Below are positions 1 to 16,367 of a stretch of 64,000 nt of DNA, piece by piece (position 1 is the first letter of the stretch; the number at the start of each line of letters is the position of its first letter). The DNA lies in assembly GCA_023055355.1 (NCBI GenBank), contig JALJCS010000029.1:1736001-1800000 (forward strand). The letters are read 5' to 3'. Source of the DNA: Agelaius tricolor (lineage: Eukaryota > Chordata > Aves > Passeriformes > Icteridae). A program made the position numbers and the translations under genes. The notes beneath the pieces were generated by a model that saw only the letters and a list, made by a program, of their open reading frames with translations, was not told the DNA's origin and did not search any database.

Positions 1-4122
<4,122 letters not shown>

Positions 4123-4404
4123 TCAGCATGGACAGCCTGGCCTGGTCACTGCTGCCTTCCCCACCTGCCCAAAGCTCCCTCCTCTGCTTGGGAACAGCCC
4201 CAGTGACATTGGACTCTTTCTGTCTGGAAAAAGCTTCCCCAAGGAAGCTGAGCCCTTTGAGAGGGAGTTCCTGTCCCAGTGTGGCTCTGCAAGGCTGGGC
4301 AGGGACATCAGGGCTGTGTGAGTCCCACCAGGGGTATTAGGGAGCCCACAGCTGGCAGGAGAAACCCTGAGCATGGGGTGTTCATGGTCAGCAAAGGGAC
4401 TCAG

Positions 4405-4678
4405 AAAGTAAAATAAAAATAAAAAGTTAAAATGAAATAAAATGAAATAAAATTTTTAAAAATGAAATAAAACGCAAATAAAATGAAATAAAATAAAATA
4501 AAAATAATAAAATAAAACCCAAAATTAAATTTAAATAAATTAAATTTTAAAAATAAAAAATGAAATAAAACCAAAATAAACTAAAATAACAAAATACAAT
4601 AAAATAAAAATAAAAAATAAAAATAAAATAAAACCTAAAATAAAATAAAATAAAATAAAATAAAATAAAATAAAATAG
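4405..4678 (+). repeat. (TAAAA)n-type microsatellite
   Basis: About 270 bp made almost entirely of AAATAAAATA-like words. The last 60 bp are nearly pure TAAAA units; the left part is decayed, with ATTTTTAAA and ACCAAAATAA interruptions. The gradient from degenerate to perfect units suggests recent expansion at the right end. In the FLI1 transcript (minus strand) this is a T-rich tract about 430 bp upstream of the exon 4 acceptor. Confidence 0.93.
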
Positions 4679-5814
4679 TGTGGCTAGAACATAGCAGCTT
4701 GCCCTGGGTGTGAGTGGGAGTTGTTCACCCCAGGCAGGAGCACAGTCCTGCCTCCCTGTCCCTGTAAGGCAGCCAGCTGTGCGAGGGCCGGTGCATTTTG
4801 TGCTGTCTGGGCGTCCCCGAGTGCCAGCAGAGCTCCAGCTGTGGGATCGTTATTGCTGCTGCTGACGTAGGAGCTGCTCCAGCCCGGCTGGAGCTCAGCC
4901 CCGTGGAGATGAGTGGTTAAAAACAGCAATCAGCCTTTGAATTCTGCAAAGGGCATTAGATCAGAGGGCCCAGCAAGAGCTGGTGCCACAGTGCTTGACA
5001 GCCATTTTCAGAGCATATCAGCATTCTCAGATGTTTCCTGTGCTGCTGCTGCTCCCCACGGATCGGTTTCCAAGCTGGAGCTGCACACTCATGTTCTGCT
5101 GCAGCTGCACAGGATTGCAGAGGAGTTCAAACTCTGGAGATGTCTGATGTGTCATTAACAGCTGGCCCAGCTCTGAGACAGACCTCAGACACTCAGATCC
5201 CAGGGAGCTGAGAACATGGAACAGGAACATGCCCAGGGCTCTGGGGGTGCTCTGGGCAGAACAAGAAATGCCTGTGCCTGGATTTAGGGGGTGTGAAGCA
5301 ACGCCTCAGCCCAGGGCTGGACACTGGGTGCCCAGGCTGAGGGCAGCCCTGGGCACGAAAGGTCAGGAGATGCCACACCTGGCATTCCTGGGCACCTGAG
5401 CCCTGCAATAACAGCACCAAGCAGAGAACTGAGACCCAGGGAACCGAAATGTAACTGAGACCTTTCCCCACTGAATCCCCAGAAAACCTGGGCTGCTGAA
5501 AGCTGAATTCAGAACAAGGAATTTACAACCCCACACCTTTGCAAGTCTGCTCTAAGAGCGACAGATGGATTTCCTTCAGGTTTTGGCAATAGTTAATTGA
5601 AATTCTGCTTTCTAAGCACTGGCCAAATGCTGCAAATTTTACAATGCAAGTATTCAAGGGAGGATTCTTTTTTTTTTTTTTTTTAATTGAAAGACTTATT
5701 TGTCTTGAGTTTTGAAAACAGCCTAACATCCAGAGGGCATAGTGAATTTGTGGCCTCCCTTTAAACACTGTAAAAGACATTGAATGGTGTCTGAAAATCT
5801 GCCTTCTTGAAACA

Positions 5815-5960
5815 TGGCTTTGAGCTCGTTATTACTACTATTGTAAGCCTAATGTGACATTATTCTTGCTTATCTTCGCCTTAATGCGCTATAAATCTCC
5901 ATTCTGGATTAAATTAAAATATCCAAATGCCTTTCTTGGATGACTTGGCCTCCTCTCCTG
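5815..5960. promoter_or_regulatory. Candidate conserved non-coding block in intron 3
   Basis: A non-repetitive, AT-rich stretch with homeobox-like TAAT words, a CTTATCTTC (GATA-type, complement of AGATAAG) near 5868, and TAATGCGCTATAAATC near 5882. Its texture differs from the surrounding CA/TG-rich decayed intron. I call it conserved-looking by eye only; no alignment was made. Confidence 0.3.
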
Positions 5961-7309
5961 CAGCCAGAGATCTGGGATGATGTTCATTATTGTCTTCCAA
6001 AGTCTGGTAAATCTCTGCTCTTTCACAAGGATCTCAAGGGTTTGATTTGTCAATGGTCATAAGGGGGGAAAAAGTCCTTTTCTTCACTTTCCTTCAAAGA
6101 GGAGATTCCAAATTTTCTCTTCCACTGGGGGCACTGAAAGTAATTTCCCCTATTTCAACAATGCTAAACTTCAGCTCACCCTTGGTTTTTTTAAACATAC
6201 AGGAAAAGTACTGCCCCTGGAACATCTTTAATTACACAGGGACTGGTTGTTGCCAGCTGCACCTTTCCAGGCAGGGTGACACTGGGCACATCTGTGCTGA
6301 TGTCCCCAAGCAGCTCAGCCAGTCCCTCAAACATCAGCCTGAATGGGATTTAGAGGTTTGCCATCAGTCTTTTATTGGCTTCTCCTCACTGCATTCAGTT
6401 CAAGCCTTTCCTTTTCATCCTAAATGGCAAACAAATGCTTGGGAACTGCCATCTGCTCGTGGTCAAGCCACGCTCAGAGAAAGGAGCTGAATTCCACGAG
6501 TGCATTTCCTGCTGCCAGCACTGTCTGCCTGCCCTCCTGCCCTGCTGAAAGCCTCAGAGCTGGGCCACTTCTGGGATGTCACTGGGCCAGCACTTGGCTC
6601 CTTTGCAGGAAAGTTCCTGGCCCTGGCTGTTTATAAACATCACAGGGAAACTGCTCCTCACTCCAGGTTCAGGCTTCCCCCCACAGCAGCTCTCACCCCT
6701 GAGTGTCCAAATGCATCCAGAGCATCCTGCCAGCTCCAGGCAGCAGATGTGGATACCAAACACAAACAAAGCTGGACAGGAATGTTTCTGTGTGACAATT
6801 TTTGGAAGGATAACACAGTTCCTGCAAAATAGAATTTTTCTGGGTTTCTACATCTAACAAAAAAAAAAAAAATGGAAACAAAATAGCTCATTTTGAATCA
6901 ATCAGTGTGACTTGAAAGTGCAGCTGGATCCTGAGAGCACCAGGGGAGTTATAACTTGGGCCCACTTAATTCCTCTTTGATCATCCCCTGTGTGTCCCAG
7001 GAAGCAGATTCTCCTGTAACACATGACAGGAGATGGATTTGGTTCAGCACACCAAAACAAAACTTCATTCCAGGGAAAAAAAAAATTAAAAGAAAATGAA
7101 AAGAAAAAGCACCAGAAAAGAAATGCTGCCTATCCTGATTCAGATCATGCACCGGGACATGGGAATTCCCTCTAGCCAGAAACTCTGATATTTTCCTTAC
7201 TTTTTGCATGGTTTGTAAGAGAGAAAATTCCTCAGGAAGCGCATAAACAAACCAAACAAAAATCTCCTGCAGGCAGAGCAGGGAGAGCTGCCCCAGCGGA
7301 TGGCAGTAC

Positions 7310-7464
7310 CTGCAGGGACGATGACCCTCCTCTCGTTGGTGGTCATGTTGGGGGGAGGCCCGTTCTTCTCATCCATGTAGGTGCTGTAGCTCATGGGGCT
7401 GGACTCGCTCCCTGCTCCCACCAGCTTGCCACACTTGCTCACGCTGCAGTCCACGGGGGACTCC
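7310..7464 (-). CDS. FLI1: FLI1 coding exon 3 (residues 76-128)
   Basis: This exon links the N-terminal activation region to the PNT domain. It reads [18 protein letters not shown] at the start and contains [20 protein letters not shown], ending IVPA plus the first base of the Asp codon. [13 protein letters not shown] is shared by FLI1 and ERG; the preceding cysteine-bearing [11 protein letters not shown] segment fits FLI1. The acceptor is TTGCCTTGCAG. The donor is GTACTG (7309-7304), a weaker form than at the other exons. At 155 bp it carries phase 2 into phase 1, which matches exon 4 exactly. Three prolines follow KNG where I recall four in human, a minor difference. Confidence 0.96.
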
Positions 7465-8084
7465 CTGCAAGGCAAAGCAAAGCTGGGTCAGCATCAGAGC
7501 CCCTCCATCCCTGCACACAGGAGGGGCTGCCCACGGGGGGACACTCAACTGGCCCTCTCCCTTATGGAGAGGCCATTCCTGACCTGTTACTGGGTGTCAT
7601 AAGGGGGCTGTGGGGCACACAGGGATCTCTGATAATGCAGCTGGAGCCTCCAAGGGAATGACTCCAGACAAGGCAATGTCTGCAGCGGCTCTGAAATACC
7701 AACACTCCCAAACCAGGTAAGGAGCCAGTGGCCAGGACAGCAGTCTGTGGGTTACACCCCACTCCCTCATCCCTGGATGCTCAGTGCACTCCAACAGTTC
7801 TCCAGGCAAGGTTGGCAGTTCCTGTGTTCCACCCTTTGTGGTGCTAAAACACCCTGGTGCTGCAGTGGAGCCTGGCAATGGCACACAGGTGCTCTGCCCA
7901 CCTGCCCTGAGGTGTTTCTGCAGAGCCCACAGGGACACAGGAACAGCCCTTTCATTAACAAAGAACCCAGACCACCCGCCCAAAGGGACAGGGCTGTCCC
8001 CAGAGAACACCCAATGGCAGCACAGTCCTATCCAGGGCTGAATGGGATGGAGCTTGTCTGTTCTTGGAGCCTCCAGAGCTGCAG

Positions 8085-8245
8085 GAGCATTTGGATAACA
8101 CTCAGGGACAGGGTGGGATTGCTGGGTGTCCTGTGCAAGGGCAGGAGTTGGACTCAGTGATCCTGTGGGTCCCTTCCAACACAGCCTGTTCAATTGTCCT
8201 ATTGTTCAATTATTCTATTATTCTGTTATTCTATTATTCTCTGAC
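8085..8245 (+). mobile_element. CR1 LINE 3' fragment
   Basis: The sequence contains the familiar avian CR1 3' motif: GGACTCAGTGATCCTGTGGG followed by TCCCTTCCAAC. It ends in a short run of ATTCTATT/ATTCTGTT units (8203-8240), the degenerate 3' terminal repeat of CR1. It is plus-oriented and strongly 5'-truncated, as most CR1 insertions are. Confidence 0.8.
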
Positions 8246-8929
8246 TAATAGTGCCACAGTTCACTACCTGGTGAGGAAATCTGGGAATCTTGGATGCCCC
8301 AGGCATGAGTCAGGAACTTCAGGCCCCAGTATGGGTGTGAAAAGGCTCCAGTTTAACTCCTGAGGTCCTAGGGTGATGAAGAGGGGACATCCAGCAGCTC
8401 AGGTGGCACCATGCCAAGGCCTGGCCTACTGCAGAGCCTTGGGAAGACTCTGGGAGAACTGACAGTCTCCAAAGCCCAAGAGGGAGCAGGGATTGTGCTT
8501 TTCTCCTGCTGCAGGAGCAGCTCCTGCCTTTCATCCCTTCAAAGCCCAGCCCCAAGCCTGCCAGGCACACACAGCACATCCCACCTCGAGGGGCTTCCAG
8601 GGAAGGGCACATTGTCCTCACCTTCCCAAGGGGGGAATTAGTGCACATCCTCTGCACAGAGCAAGCCCAGGCGTTAATCCCAGAGCCATTTCCAGGGCAG
8701 TTTAGGCCATGCTTTAATCCCAGATCTGTCCTTCTCCTCTGGCAGAAGCCAAGAGCTTCTGGAGGGACCCATTCCCTGCAGGGTAAGCACGGTGACAGTG
8801 CACAAACCCCACCCTCTGAGCTCAGCTGGCAAGAGGTCCAAGCAGGACACTAAACAAATTTGTCTCTTAACCTGAGCTGGGGGGGAGGGAGCAGTGCCTG
8901 AAATTCAGTTATCATGGCTGGGAGATAAA

Positions 8930-9110
8930 TGCTCCACCGAGATATTCCAAGGCAGACGGTAATTTTTTCCTCATGTCTGACGAAGGGAATGTTGCTGGAA
9001 AATGGAAATAAGATGTATAACTTACACATGTTCGAATTTAAGGGTTTACTAGTTCGCCTACTGTTTTTCCAGGCAGGGAACCAAAATCCGCCTTCAGAGA
9101 GGCAACTGCT
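8930..9110. promoter_or_regulatory. Candidate conserved non-coding block beside a minisatellite
   Basis: A unique, compositionally complex block with GATA-like GAGATAAATG (8923-8932), GAGATATTCC, TAATTTTTTCCTC and a TTACACATGTTCGAATT word. It stands out from the GC-rich minisatellite that begins 170 bp to its right. Conservation is a visual guess. Confidence 0.25.
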
Positions 9111-9284
9111 GAAGGCTCCATGTCCCCGGGGCAGCCGGGGAGGCTGAGGAGCTGCGAGGACACGAGGACATGGGGCTTTCACAGGTGAATCAGCAGCGCT
9201 GGGTCCCTGGGGCACTGCCCCTGCCAGGTGGGCAAGTGCTGTGCTGGCAGAGAACGGCCCCGGGGCAGCAGCGGGGAGCTGAGG

Positions 9285-9708
9285 GGGCACAGAGCTGAGA
9301 GGGCACAGAGCTGAGACCTGCTGGGCACAGAGCTGAGTGCTTGGGCACAGAGCTGAGACCTGCTGGGCACAGAGCTGAGTGCTTGGGCACAGAGCTGAGT
9401 GCTTGGGCACAGAGCTGAATGCTTGGGCACAGAGCTGAGTGGGCACAGAGCTGAGTGCTTGGGCACAGAGCTGAGTGCTGCTGGGCACAGAGCTGAGTGC
9501 TTGGGCACAGAGCTGAGTGCTGCTGGGCACAGAGCTGAATGCTTGGGCACAGAGCTGAGTGCTGAGTGCTGCTGGGCACAGAGCTGAGTGCTGAGTGCTT
9601 GGGCACAGAGCTGAGACCTGCTGGGCACAGAGCTGAGTCCTTGGGCACAAAGCTGAGTCCTGCTGGGCACAGAGCTGAGACCTGCTGGGCACAGAGCTGA
9701 GTGCTGCT
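9285..9708 (+). repeat. Minisatellite, 20-22 bp unit (GGGCACAGAGCTGAGTGCTT)
   Basis: Roughly twenty tandem copies of GGGCACAGAGCTGAG followed by a variable spacer: TGCTT, TGCTGCT or ACCTGCT. The mixed 20/22-bp lengths and shuffled variants indicate slippage or unequal exchange. Because the unit lacks stop codons in most frames, long spurious open frames cross it on both strands. Each copy contains GAGCTGAG. It is probably length-variable between individuals. Confidence 0.95.
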
Positions 9709-9747
9709 GGGCATGGCCTGGGCTGGGGAGGCCCAGGGAGGTATCTG

Positions 9748-10880
9748 GGATCCAGGAGTGACAGCATGGTCTGGGTATGACAGAGTCATCCAGGTATGAC
9801 ACTGCTCCAGGTGTGACACTGTGAGCCAGGTGTGACACGATGATCCGGGTGTGATGATCCAGGTGTGACACCATGCTCAGGGGTGTGACCCTGTGCTCCC
9901 GGGGCTCATACTGTCCTCCAGCATGTCACATTGTCCTCCAGGGTGTGACAGCATGATTCAGGAGTGACAGCCTTATCTAGGAGTGACAGAGTTATCCAGG
10001 TGTGACAGAGTGGTACAGATGTGACAGAGTTATCCAGGTGTGACAGAGTGGTGTGACAGGTGTGATCCAGGAGTGACAAAGTGATCCAGGAGTGACAGAG
10101 TGGTCCAGGTGTGACAGAGTTATCCAGGTGTGACAGTGATCCAGGTGTGACAGTGATCCAGGAGTGACAGTGTGATCCAGGTGTGACACTGTGATCCAGG
10201 TGTGACAGAGTGGTCCAGGAGTGACAGAGTTATCCAGGTGTGACAGTGGGATCCAGGTGTGACAGTGGGATCCAGGTGTGACAGAGTGATCCAGGTGTGA
10301 CAGAGTGATCCAGGTGTGACAGTGTGATCCAGGTGTGACAGAGGGATCCAGGTGTGACAGAGTGATCCAGGAGTGACAGTGTCATCCAGGTGTGACAGAG
10401 TGATCCAGGTGTGACAGAGTTATCCAGGTGTGACAGTGTCATCCAGGTGTGACAGAGTGATCCAGGAGTGACAGTGATCCAGGTGTGACCCTGTGCTCCA
10501 GCGGCTCCTACTGTCCTCCAGCATGTCACATTGTCCTCCAGGGTGTGACACTGTGCTCCAAGGAGTCATACCCTGCTCCAGGGTGTCAGACTGTGCTCAA
10601 GGGTGTCACATGATGCTCCAGGGTGTCACACAGTGTCCCAGGGTGTGACACTGTGCTCCAGAGTGTCAGATCCTGCTCCAGGCTTTCATACTGTACTCCA
10701 GGCTGTCACAGCATGCTCCAGAGTGTGACACTTGGAGTGCTCCATAGTCTCACACTTTGCTCCATCATGTGACACTGTGCCCCAGGGTCTCACACCGTGC
10801 TCCAGGCTGTCACACTCTGCTCCATGGTGTGACACTGTGCCCCAGAGTCTCCCATTGTTCTCCAGGGACTCAGACTGTTG
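9748..10880 (+). repeat. Minisatellite, about 19-22 bp unit (GATCCAGGTGTGACAGAGT)
   Basis: More than 1.1 kb of tandem units. The left two-thirds (9748-10490) use TCCAGGTGTGACAGAG or TCCAGGAGTGACAG units. The right third (10490-10880) uses a related GCTCCAGGGTGTGACACTGT unit. By hand I count about 23 exact AGGTGTGA words, a T-box half-site sequence, in the left part. The two subfamilies suggest separate expansions from one ancestral unit. It adjoins the GGGCACAGAGCTGAG array. Confidence 0.95.
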
Positions 10881-11084
10881 TGTTCATATGTCACTGTCCC
10901 TGGTGAGTGACCAACCTCCTCTCCTGCCCTGCCTGGGGTCCAGAGTTCTCTCTCCCATCCTGCTCTTGAGTAAAATTTCCCTGGAAAATGTCCCTGCAGA
11001 CGGGACAGGCACTATTTATGATCAAATAATTCTATGTATTTCAGTAATACAGCTCCATAGGGAACTGTTCCAGCACAGACCCCA

Positions 11085-11600
11085 CCTGTAGTGCTGGGTC
11101 CAGCTGTGGGGCCCCCAACACAAGAAGGATGTGGAGCTGCTGGGGCAAATCCAGAGGAGAACATGGAGCTGCTGGAGCCCCTCTGCTCTGGAGCCAGGCT
11201 GGGAGAGCTGGGGGTGCTCACCTGGAGAGGAGAAGGCTCCAGGGAGAGCTCAGAGCCCCTTGCAGGGCCTGAAGGGGCTCCAGGAGAGCTGGAGAGGGAC
11301 TGGGGACAAGGGATGGAGGGACAGGACACAGGGAATGGCTCCCAGTGCCAGAGGGCAGGGATGGATGGGATATTGGGAATTAGGAATTGTTCCCTCTGAG
11401 GGTGGGCAGGCCCTGGCACAGGGTGCCCAGAGCAGCTGGGGCTGCCCCTGGATCCCTGGCAGTGCCCAAGGCTGGGTTGGACAGGGCTTGGAGCAGCCTG
11501 GGACAGGGGAAGGTTCCCTGCCATGGCAGGGGTCTGGAATAGGATGGTGTCTAAGGTCCCTTCCAGCCCAAACCTCTCAGGTATTCTGTGACTCTGGGAT
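11085..11600 (+). mobile_element. CR1 LINE 3' fragment (longest in the window)
   Basis: About 500 bp covering the end of the CR1 second reading frame and its 3' UTR. Landmarks in order: CTGCTGGAGCCCCTCTGCTC, GGAGCCAGGCTGGGAGAGCT, GGGGCTCCAGGAGAGCTGGA, GGATCCCTGGCAGTGCCCAA, AAGGTTCCCTGCCATGGCAG, CTAAGGTCCCTTCCAGCCC, and a terminal ATTCTGTGACTCTG. It is plus-oriented. Open frames across it are broken relics, not a gene. Confidence 0.88.
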
Positions 11601-13491
11601 ATCCAGACTCTTGGATACCAACACCTTGTAAAGAGCCTCTCCATGTTTCTGCTGGCTTGGAATGAGCACAGGGACAGAGCAGAGTCCTTGGCTGGCTGTG
11701 CTCCCTGCTCACACTGGGCACAGTGACCTCACAGTGAAGTAACCAAAATAACTCCAGGTCTGTGAGATCCCCTCAGGTTTTTGGGATAATTTTTCACACG
11801 ACAGACTCTGCTCTCCAGTTCAGACCCTGCCCATCCCTTGCTCCTCAGCAGCCCAACCCAGACAGCCAAGTCCCAGAAACCTCTGGCAGAAAGGTCTGAA
11901 GGGACTTTAAGGGACTGAGGTGCCCTTGCTGGGCATTGTGGGCAGAGGAGCCACTCCATGAATCCTGCAGGACACTGAATGTGCTCCAGGTGCCTGGCAG
12001 GATCCTGTCCCTGTGTCTGCAGAGCTGCCTCCCTTCCCTCTGGGGAAGTTTTGGGGATGGCTGCACCCAGAGCTGACCCTGTAGGACACACATAACTGGG
12101 AATAGCATCACCCAACTGAGCAGGACACTGAGCTGTCCCTGAGAAAGCACCATGGAATCTTCAGTGACAGCAAGGGAGAAGATCCTTCACTTTGTGTTCT
12201 CTGGAGCCCAGCATTTCCTACCAAACACAGCCTTTTCCTGGGAATTGAGAAGTTCTGCCAGCCTGAGTCCCCCTGCAGCCCCTGCCCTGCCCTATCCCAG
12301 GTGAGGGATTTACCCCAGCAGGAGGAGGGTGTAGCTGTGGCCACACAGGGAGGATTCACCTGGGGAACAATGACAGTGTCAGAGGAGGGCAGGGAGCTGT
12401 GAGCCATGGATGAATTCATGGAATATCACTCCTTCCTCAGCTCCTGCATCATGAGCAGGATGGGATTCATAGAAATACTCCCTCATCATTGGAAAGGGTT
12501 TGTGGCAGGGCATTTCAGCTGCCAGATCAATCCCAGATCAATCCCAGAGGTTCCAGGGCTGTCCATGCTGGATTTGCTCAGGCTGTGGATGCCCACAGGT
12601 AAAAGGAACAGGCTGGATTCACAAGTTCTCCAGAGCACAGCCCCTGTGCCAGGGGCAGAGTCCAAGGAACAGCTCAACACAGCTCACTCCCATTGTCCAG
12701 AGGCTCCTGGTTCCAGCAGCTCTTTCTGGGGATGCCAAGAGTTTGCATCTTTTGTTTGGGACAGTTTTTCTTGGACTGGCCAAAATGGACAAGCAGCTTG
12801 CCTGGCACTGACCAGTAAATCCTCTGTACAGCTCCAGCCTGGGCTCCAGAGGTGTGGAAATAAAACCATCACTGTCCCAGGTCTCTGTCTAGGAACCACT
12901 TTTGACTTCTGCTTGAAAGAGCAAAATAATGGATTCCAGGAATTTCTGAACCTGACTCAGGGGCATATTTCCTCCTTTCTATCCCTCTTTTCCTATCCTT
13001 TCATTCCTCCTTTCTTCCACCCCTCTTTTCTTTTGAAATTTGCTGCTTTTTGGTGTAAAGCCCCATTTTAATTTGTTGTTGTTGTTGTTGAGTGAAGGAA
13101 GAACAGACACCGGGGTCCTGCCTGTGTGGTCCCCTCTTACAGAGAGAACAGCCAGCTCCTCCAAACTTGCATCTGCCTGTGCTTCAACCCTGCTCTCAGG
13201 GATGGCTCGGGAGGAGGGAAACTCCACTGAAAGAGGCTGCAGAACGGCCAGAAGGATGGCAAGGGTCGGGTGGTTTGTCCCAGCCAGGTAAAGGCAGACA
13301 GGAGGGAGATGCTGGCGCAGAAGGAGCCGGCAGATCCCACTAGAGGGCTCACACGGGGCCCCGCGGGGAGCTCCTCCCGGCAGGCACCAGAGCAGGTCCC
13401 TTGCCTTGGGCTGACACAGCCCCGGGGCAAACACCTTGGGGGGCCACGAACCTTGGCGGTATTTTCATGTTCTGGAGCAAAAGAAACATCA

Positions 13492-13680
13492 ATCACAGAA
13501 CCCCAGAGGGGTTTGGACTGGAAGGACCCTACTCAATGCCAGCACTGCCATGGGCAGGAACACCTCCTGTTGTCCCAGGCTGCTCCAAACCCCATCCAGC
13601 CTGGCCTTGACACTGCCAGGGATCCAGGGGCAGCCACAGCTGCTCTGGGATGTCTCTGCAGAACAGCTCCAAAGCACTCC
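13492..13680 (-). mobile_element. CR1 LINE 3' fragment
   Basis: The reverse-complement CR1 3' signature: AATCACAGAACCCC at the left end, then GGTTTGGACTGGAAGGACC, CCATGGGCAGGAACACCTCC and CAGGCTGCTCCAAACCCCA. It is minus-oriented and truncated at about 190 bp. Confidence 0.85.
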
Positions 13681-14631
13681 CAAATTTCATTATTTCAGCT
13701 GGACAAAATCCGTGCCACAGCTGGGATTGCCCAGGGAAGTTTGCCCACATCCATCAGCACAGGAGAACTATCTTTCATGTTTGAAGATCAGACACATTTT
13801 GTAATATTTTTAAAAATCACTCACTGAGTTTAGCTGCAAATGCACATTAGGGGAAACTCAGTAAATACAGTCAAGATCTGGAATTCATTTTGAATTTATG
13901 TAAAATATAAGGAAAATTTTATTAATAATATTGGTTGTAAATTGGGTTAAACTTTACCCAGCATTCATCTAAACAATCTTCCCCCCCCTATTCAGTATAA
14001 TTTCAAATGTGACTTTTTTTTTGTTTATTTTGTTTTGTTTTTTAAATATTATTTTAACTGGGTTTTGCTCTGAGCAAGGTGCTGTCTGTGGGCAAGGGCA
14101 GATTTTGAGGCCATAACCTGCCTCAGGGTCTGATAACAGTAGAGGAGTTCATGACATTTCTACATATGAATGATGCAATAAAACAGAATTCCCATCTTCT
14201 CCCCTAAAATATTGATGCCTGCCTGGGCATCTCCTACAGGCAGTTAAGATGCACTTATCTGGAAAATTCTTTCTAGTTTGAGGCTAAACCAGGGGATCCT
14301 GGCATGAGTAGAGAGCTGGGTGGGCTTTCCATGTTGGTTAGCACTTGGAGAGGTCCTTCTGCCACCCTGCTGAGGACCAAACACCCCCACATCACCCTCA
14401 GCCCTGCTCCTGGTCTGAGGAAAGAGCAAAGCCAGGCAGTGTCCCTGCTGTCCCCTGGCACTGGCAGGCCCTGGAGCTGTCCCTGGCAGAGCACACAACC
14501 CCAGCCCTGGTGACAGCACAGCCCAGGCTGGGCCTGCTGGGGGGCAGCTGCAGCTCGGGGAGAGGACACCTGAGAGCAGGAGAGCGGAGCCAGAGGGGCA
14601 CTGGGTGCTGTACAGCCTGCAGCTGGAGTTA

Positions 14632-14722
14632 GGTGGGATTGGGGTCAGCATTGGCATTGGGGTTGGGATTGGCATTGGGGTTGGGATTGGCATTGGGGTT
14701 GGCATTGGGGTTGGGATTGTCC
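14632..14722 (+). repeat. Short tandem repeat, GGCATTGGGGTTGGGATT unit
   Basis: About five units mixing GGCATTGGGGTT and GGGATT words. The plus strand has closely spaced G3/G4 runs and could form a G-quadruplex; the FLI1 transcript carries the C-rich strand. It is the seed of spurious long open frames on both strands. Confidence 0.9.
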
Positions 14723-15471
14723 ACTCGTGCGTGTGTGGGGTTGGCCAGGCAGCTGATGGGCAGGGGAATGAGTGATTGGAGTGGCCCAGTCCATCCCCAC
14801 AGACTGGGATGGACACATAGGGCAGGGAGGAGGGGATGGAGGAAGGAGGGAACGTTCTCCTGTCCTGGGTGCCCTGGAGCTCCCATGCTAAGGACTTATC
14901 CAGAGGCAGGCTGGGTGCCCTGGCAGTGCATGGCCCTGACATTCACAACAGCCTTTTCTTCTCTCTTGACAGGGGGTTACCTCTCTTTAGGGACACTGAG
15001 CACATATTTTATGTCCAAGAACCTTGGAGTCTTGAGCAAGTCGTTGATGAAGGATTTCCTGTTTGCCCAGAACCAACACACTCCAGGGGCCTTTTCCACG
15101 GCTCCCAGGGCTCCTAAGCTGTTCATGAATCAGTTTGTCCAGGCAGAGCTATTTCCCTTTTCTCTGAGCAGAGGAGGAAATGGCTACACAGGAATCACCA
15201 CAGAAGGACAGCCCAGGACGTTTCATTCCAGAGCACACGGAGCGCTCGGACAATTTGGGTGTACAAGTACAGGTACACTCAGGATGATACTGAGCCTGTG
15301 CTTACAGGACCTGCAGAGCCCTGACATGTGTGGCTTATGGCAGCTGAGGGGATGTGGAGGGCTCCTTTTCCCTGCCAGATTTCCCTGGGATAGAGGAGTG
15401 GAAAGGGAGGAACCCCTCTGTGTGCGAGGGTCTGGCACTGGGGAGGTGAGCAAGGTGAGCAACTGCAGCAA

Positions 15472-15625
15472 CCACAGAATCCCAGGATGGTTTGGGTTGG
15501 GAGGGACCTTAAAGCTCATCCCATCCCATCCCATTCCATCCCATCCCATCCCCTGCCATGGGCAGGGACACCTCCACTGCCCCAGGCTGGTCCAAGCCCC
15601 AGCCTTAACTTGGGGAGCCTGGCAA
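15472..15625 (-). mobile_element. CR1 LINE 3' fragment with internal CATCC expansion
   Basis: The reverse-oriented CR1 end: ACCACAGAATCCCAGGATGG, then GGAGGGACCTTAAAGCTC, a run of CATCC units (15518-15551), then GGGCAGGGACACCTCCACTG. The CATCC run replaces the usual single CATCCAGTCCCAC segment, so a microsatellite has grown inside the element. Confidence 0.85.
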
Positions 15626-16367
15626 TGCTGCAAAGGATCCTTCCTCCTTTTCCTGAGAAAACCATCCTTGGTAGCCAAAGGTAACCCCCATGATTATCAA
15701 AACTCCAGGCACTTTCAGGATCCATCTTTCTCTCTGTGTTATGCTTTTTCAGGAATTAACTCCTTTTCCCACATTTCACCCCAGTTCTGAGATTGGGATC
15801 ACAGTGCAAATACCCACGAGGTTTTCATGGAGTCAAGAAATGCCACTGAGGTACAGGCAGGGTGAGATGGACTTCTGCCTGCAAAGGATCCCCACGAGAG
15901 AGTAACTGCCACAAAGGCTTTTATCTGAGGGCAAAATCAGCATCTACTGTACACTCATGAGGGAAAAACACCATGCTGCTGTTTGATGTCTTTAACATCA
16001 TCATCTCTCTGTAGAGGTGCAAGGCTGCTTTCTGTTTCCAACTCTGTGCTCTGCTGTGTTCTCAGAAACCAGGAAAATGTGCTGCTAAACTCACTCTAAA
16101 GTAGAAAAACCCTTGAGTTTCACCATGAAAACTACAAATGCAAAGATGTTTGTGACTTAGAAATTCAAATCACATTTAAAATTAACATGAACTCTAAAAG
16201 CTTTTGCTAAAAACCAAAAATGTATCTATATTATACCTGTATTTAAAATTGAAAAATAAATGGAAATTTTTGCACTTAAAATTATGTTCAGGAAAGTGAA
16301 ATTTGTTTCCAGGCTGTGGACTTGTAGTAATGTTTCAAAAGAGGCCACCTGGGCTGCTATAACAAAA

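Noticed and set aside
8850..9874. Minus-strand open frames of 200-305 codons
   Set aside because: They are produced by the 20-22-bp minisatellite, and three overlapping frames are open at once, which is typical of repeats.
9285..10880. CRISPR-like array
   Set aside because: Repeats are directly tandem with no unique spacers, in a vertebrate genome.
14633..15790. Long plus-strand open frame (about 385 codons)
   Set aside because: It begins in a GGGATT-type repeat, crosses unique intron and ends through a reversed CR1 fragment. It has no domain, no splice logic and no codon character.
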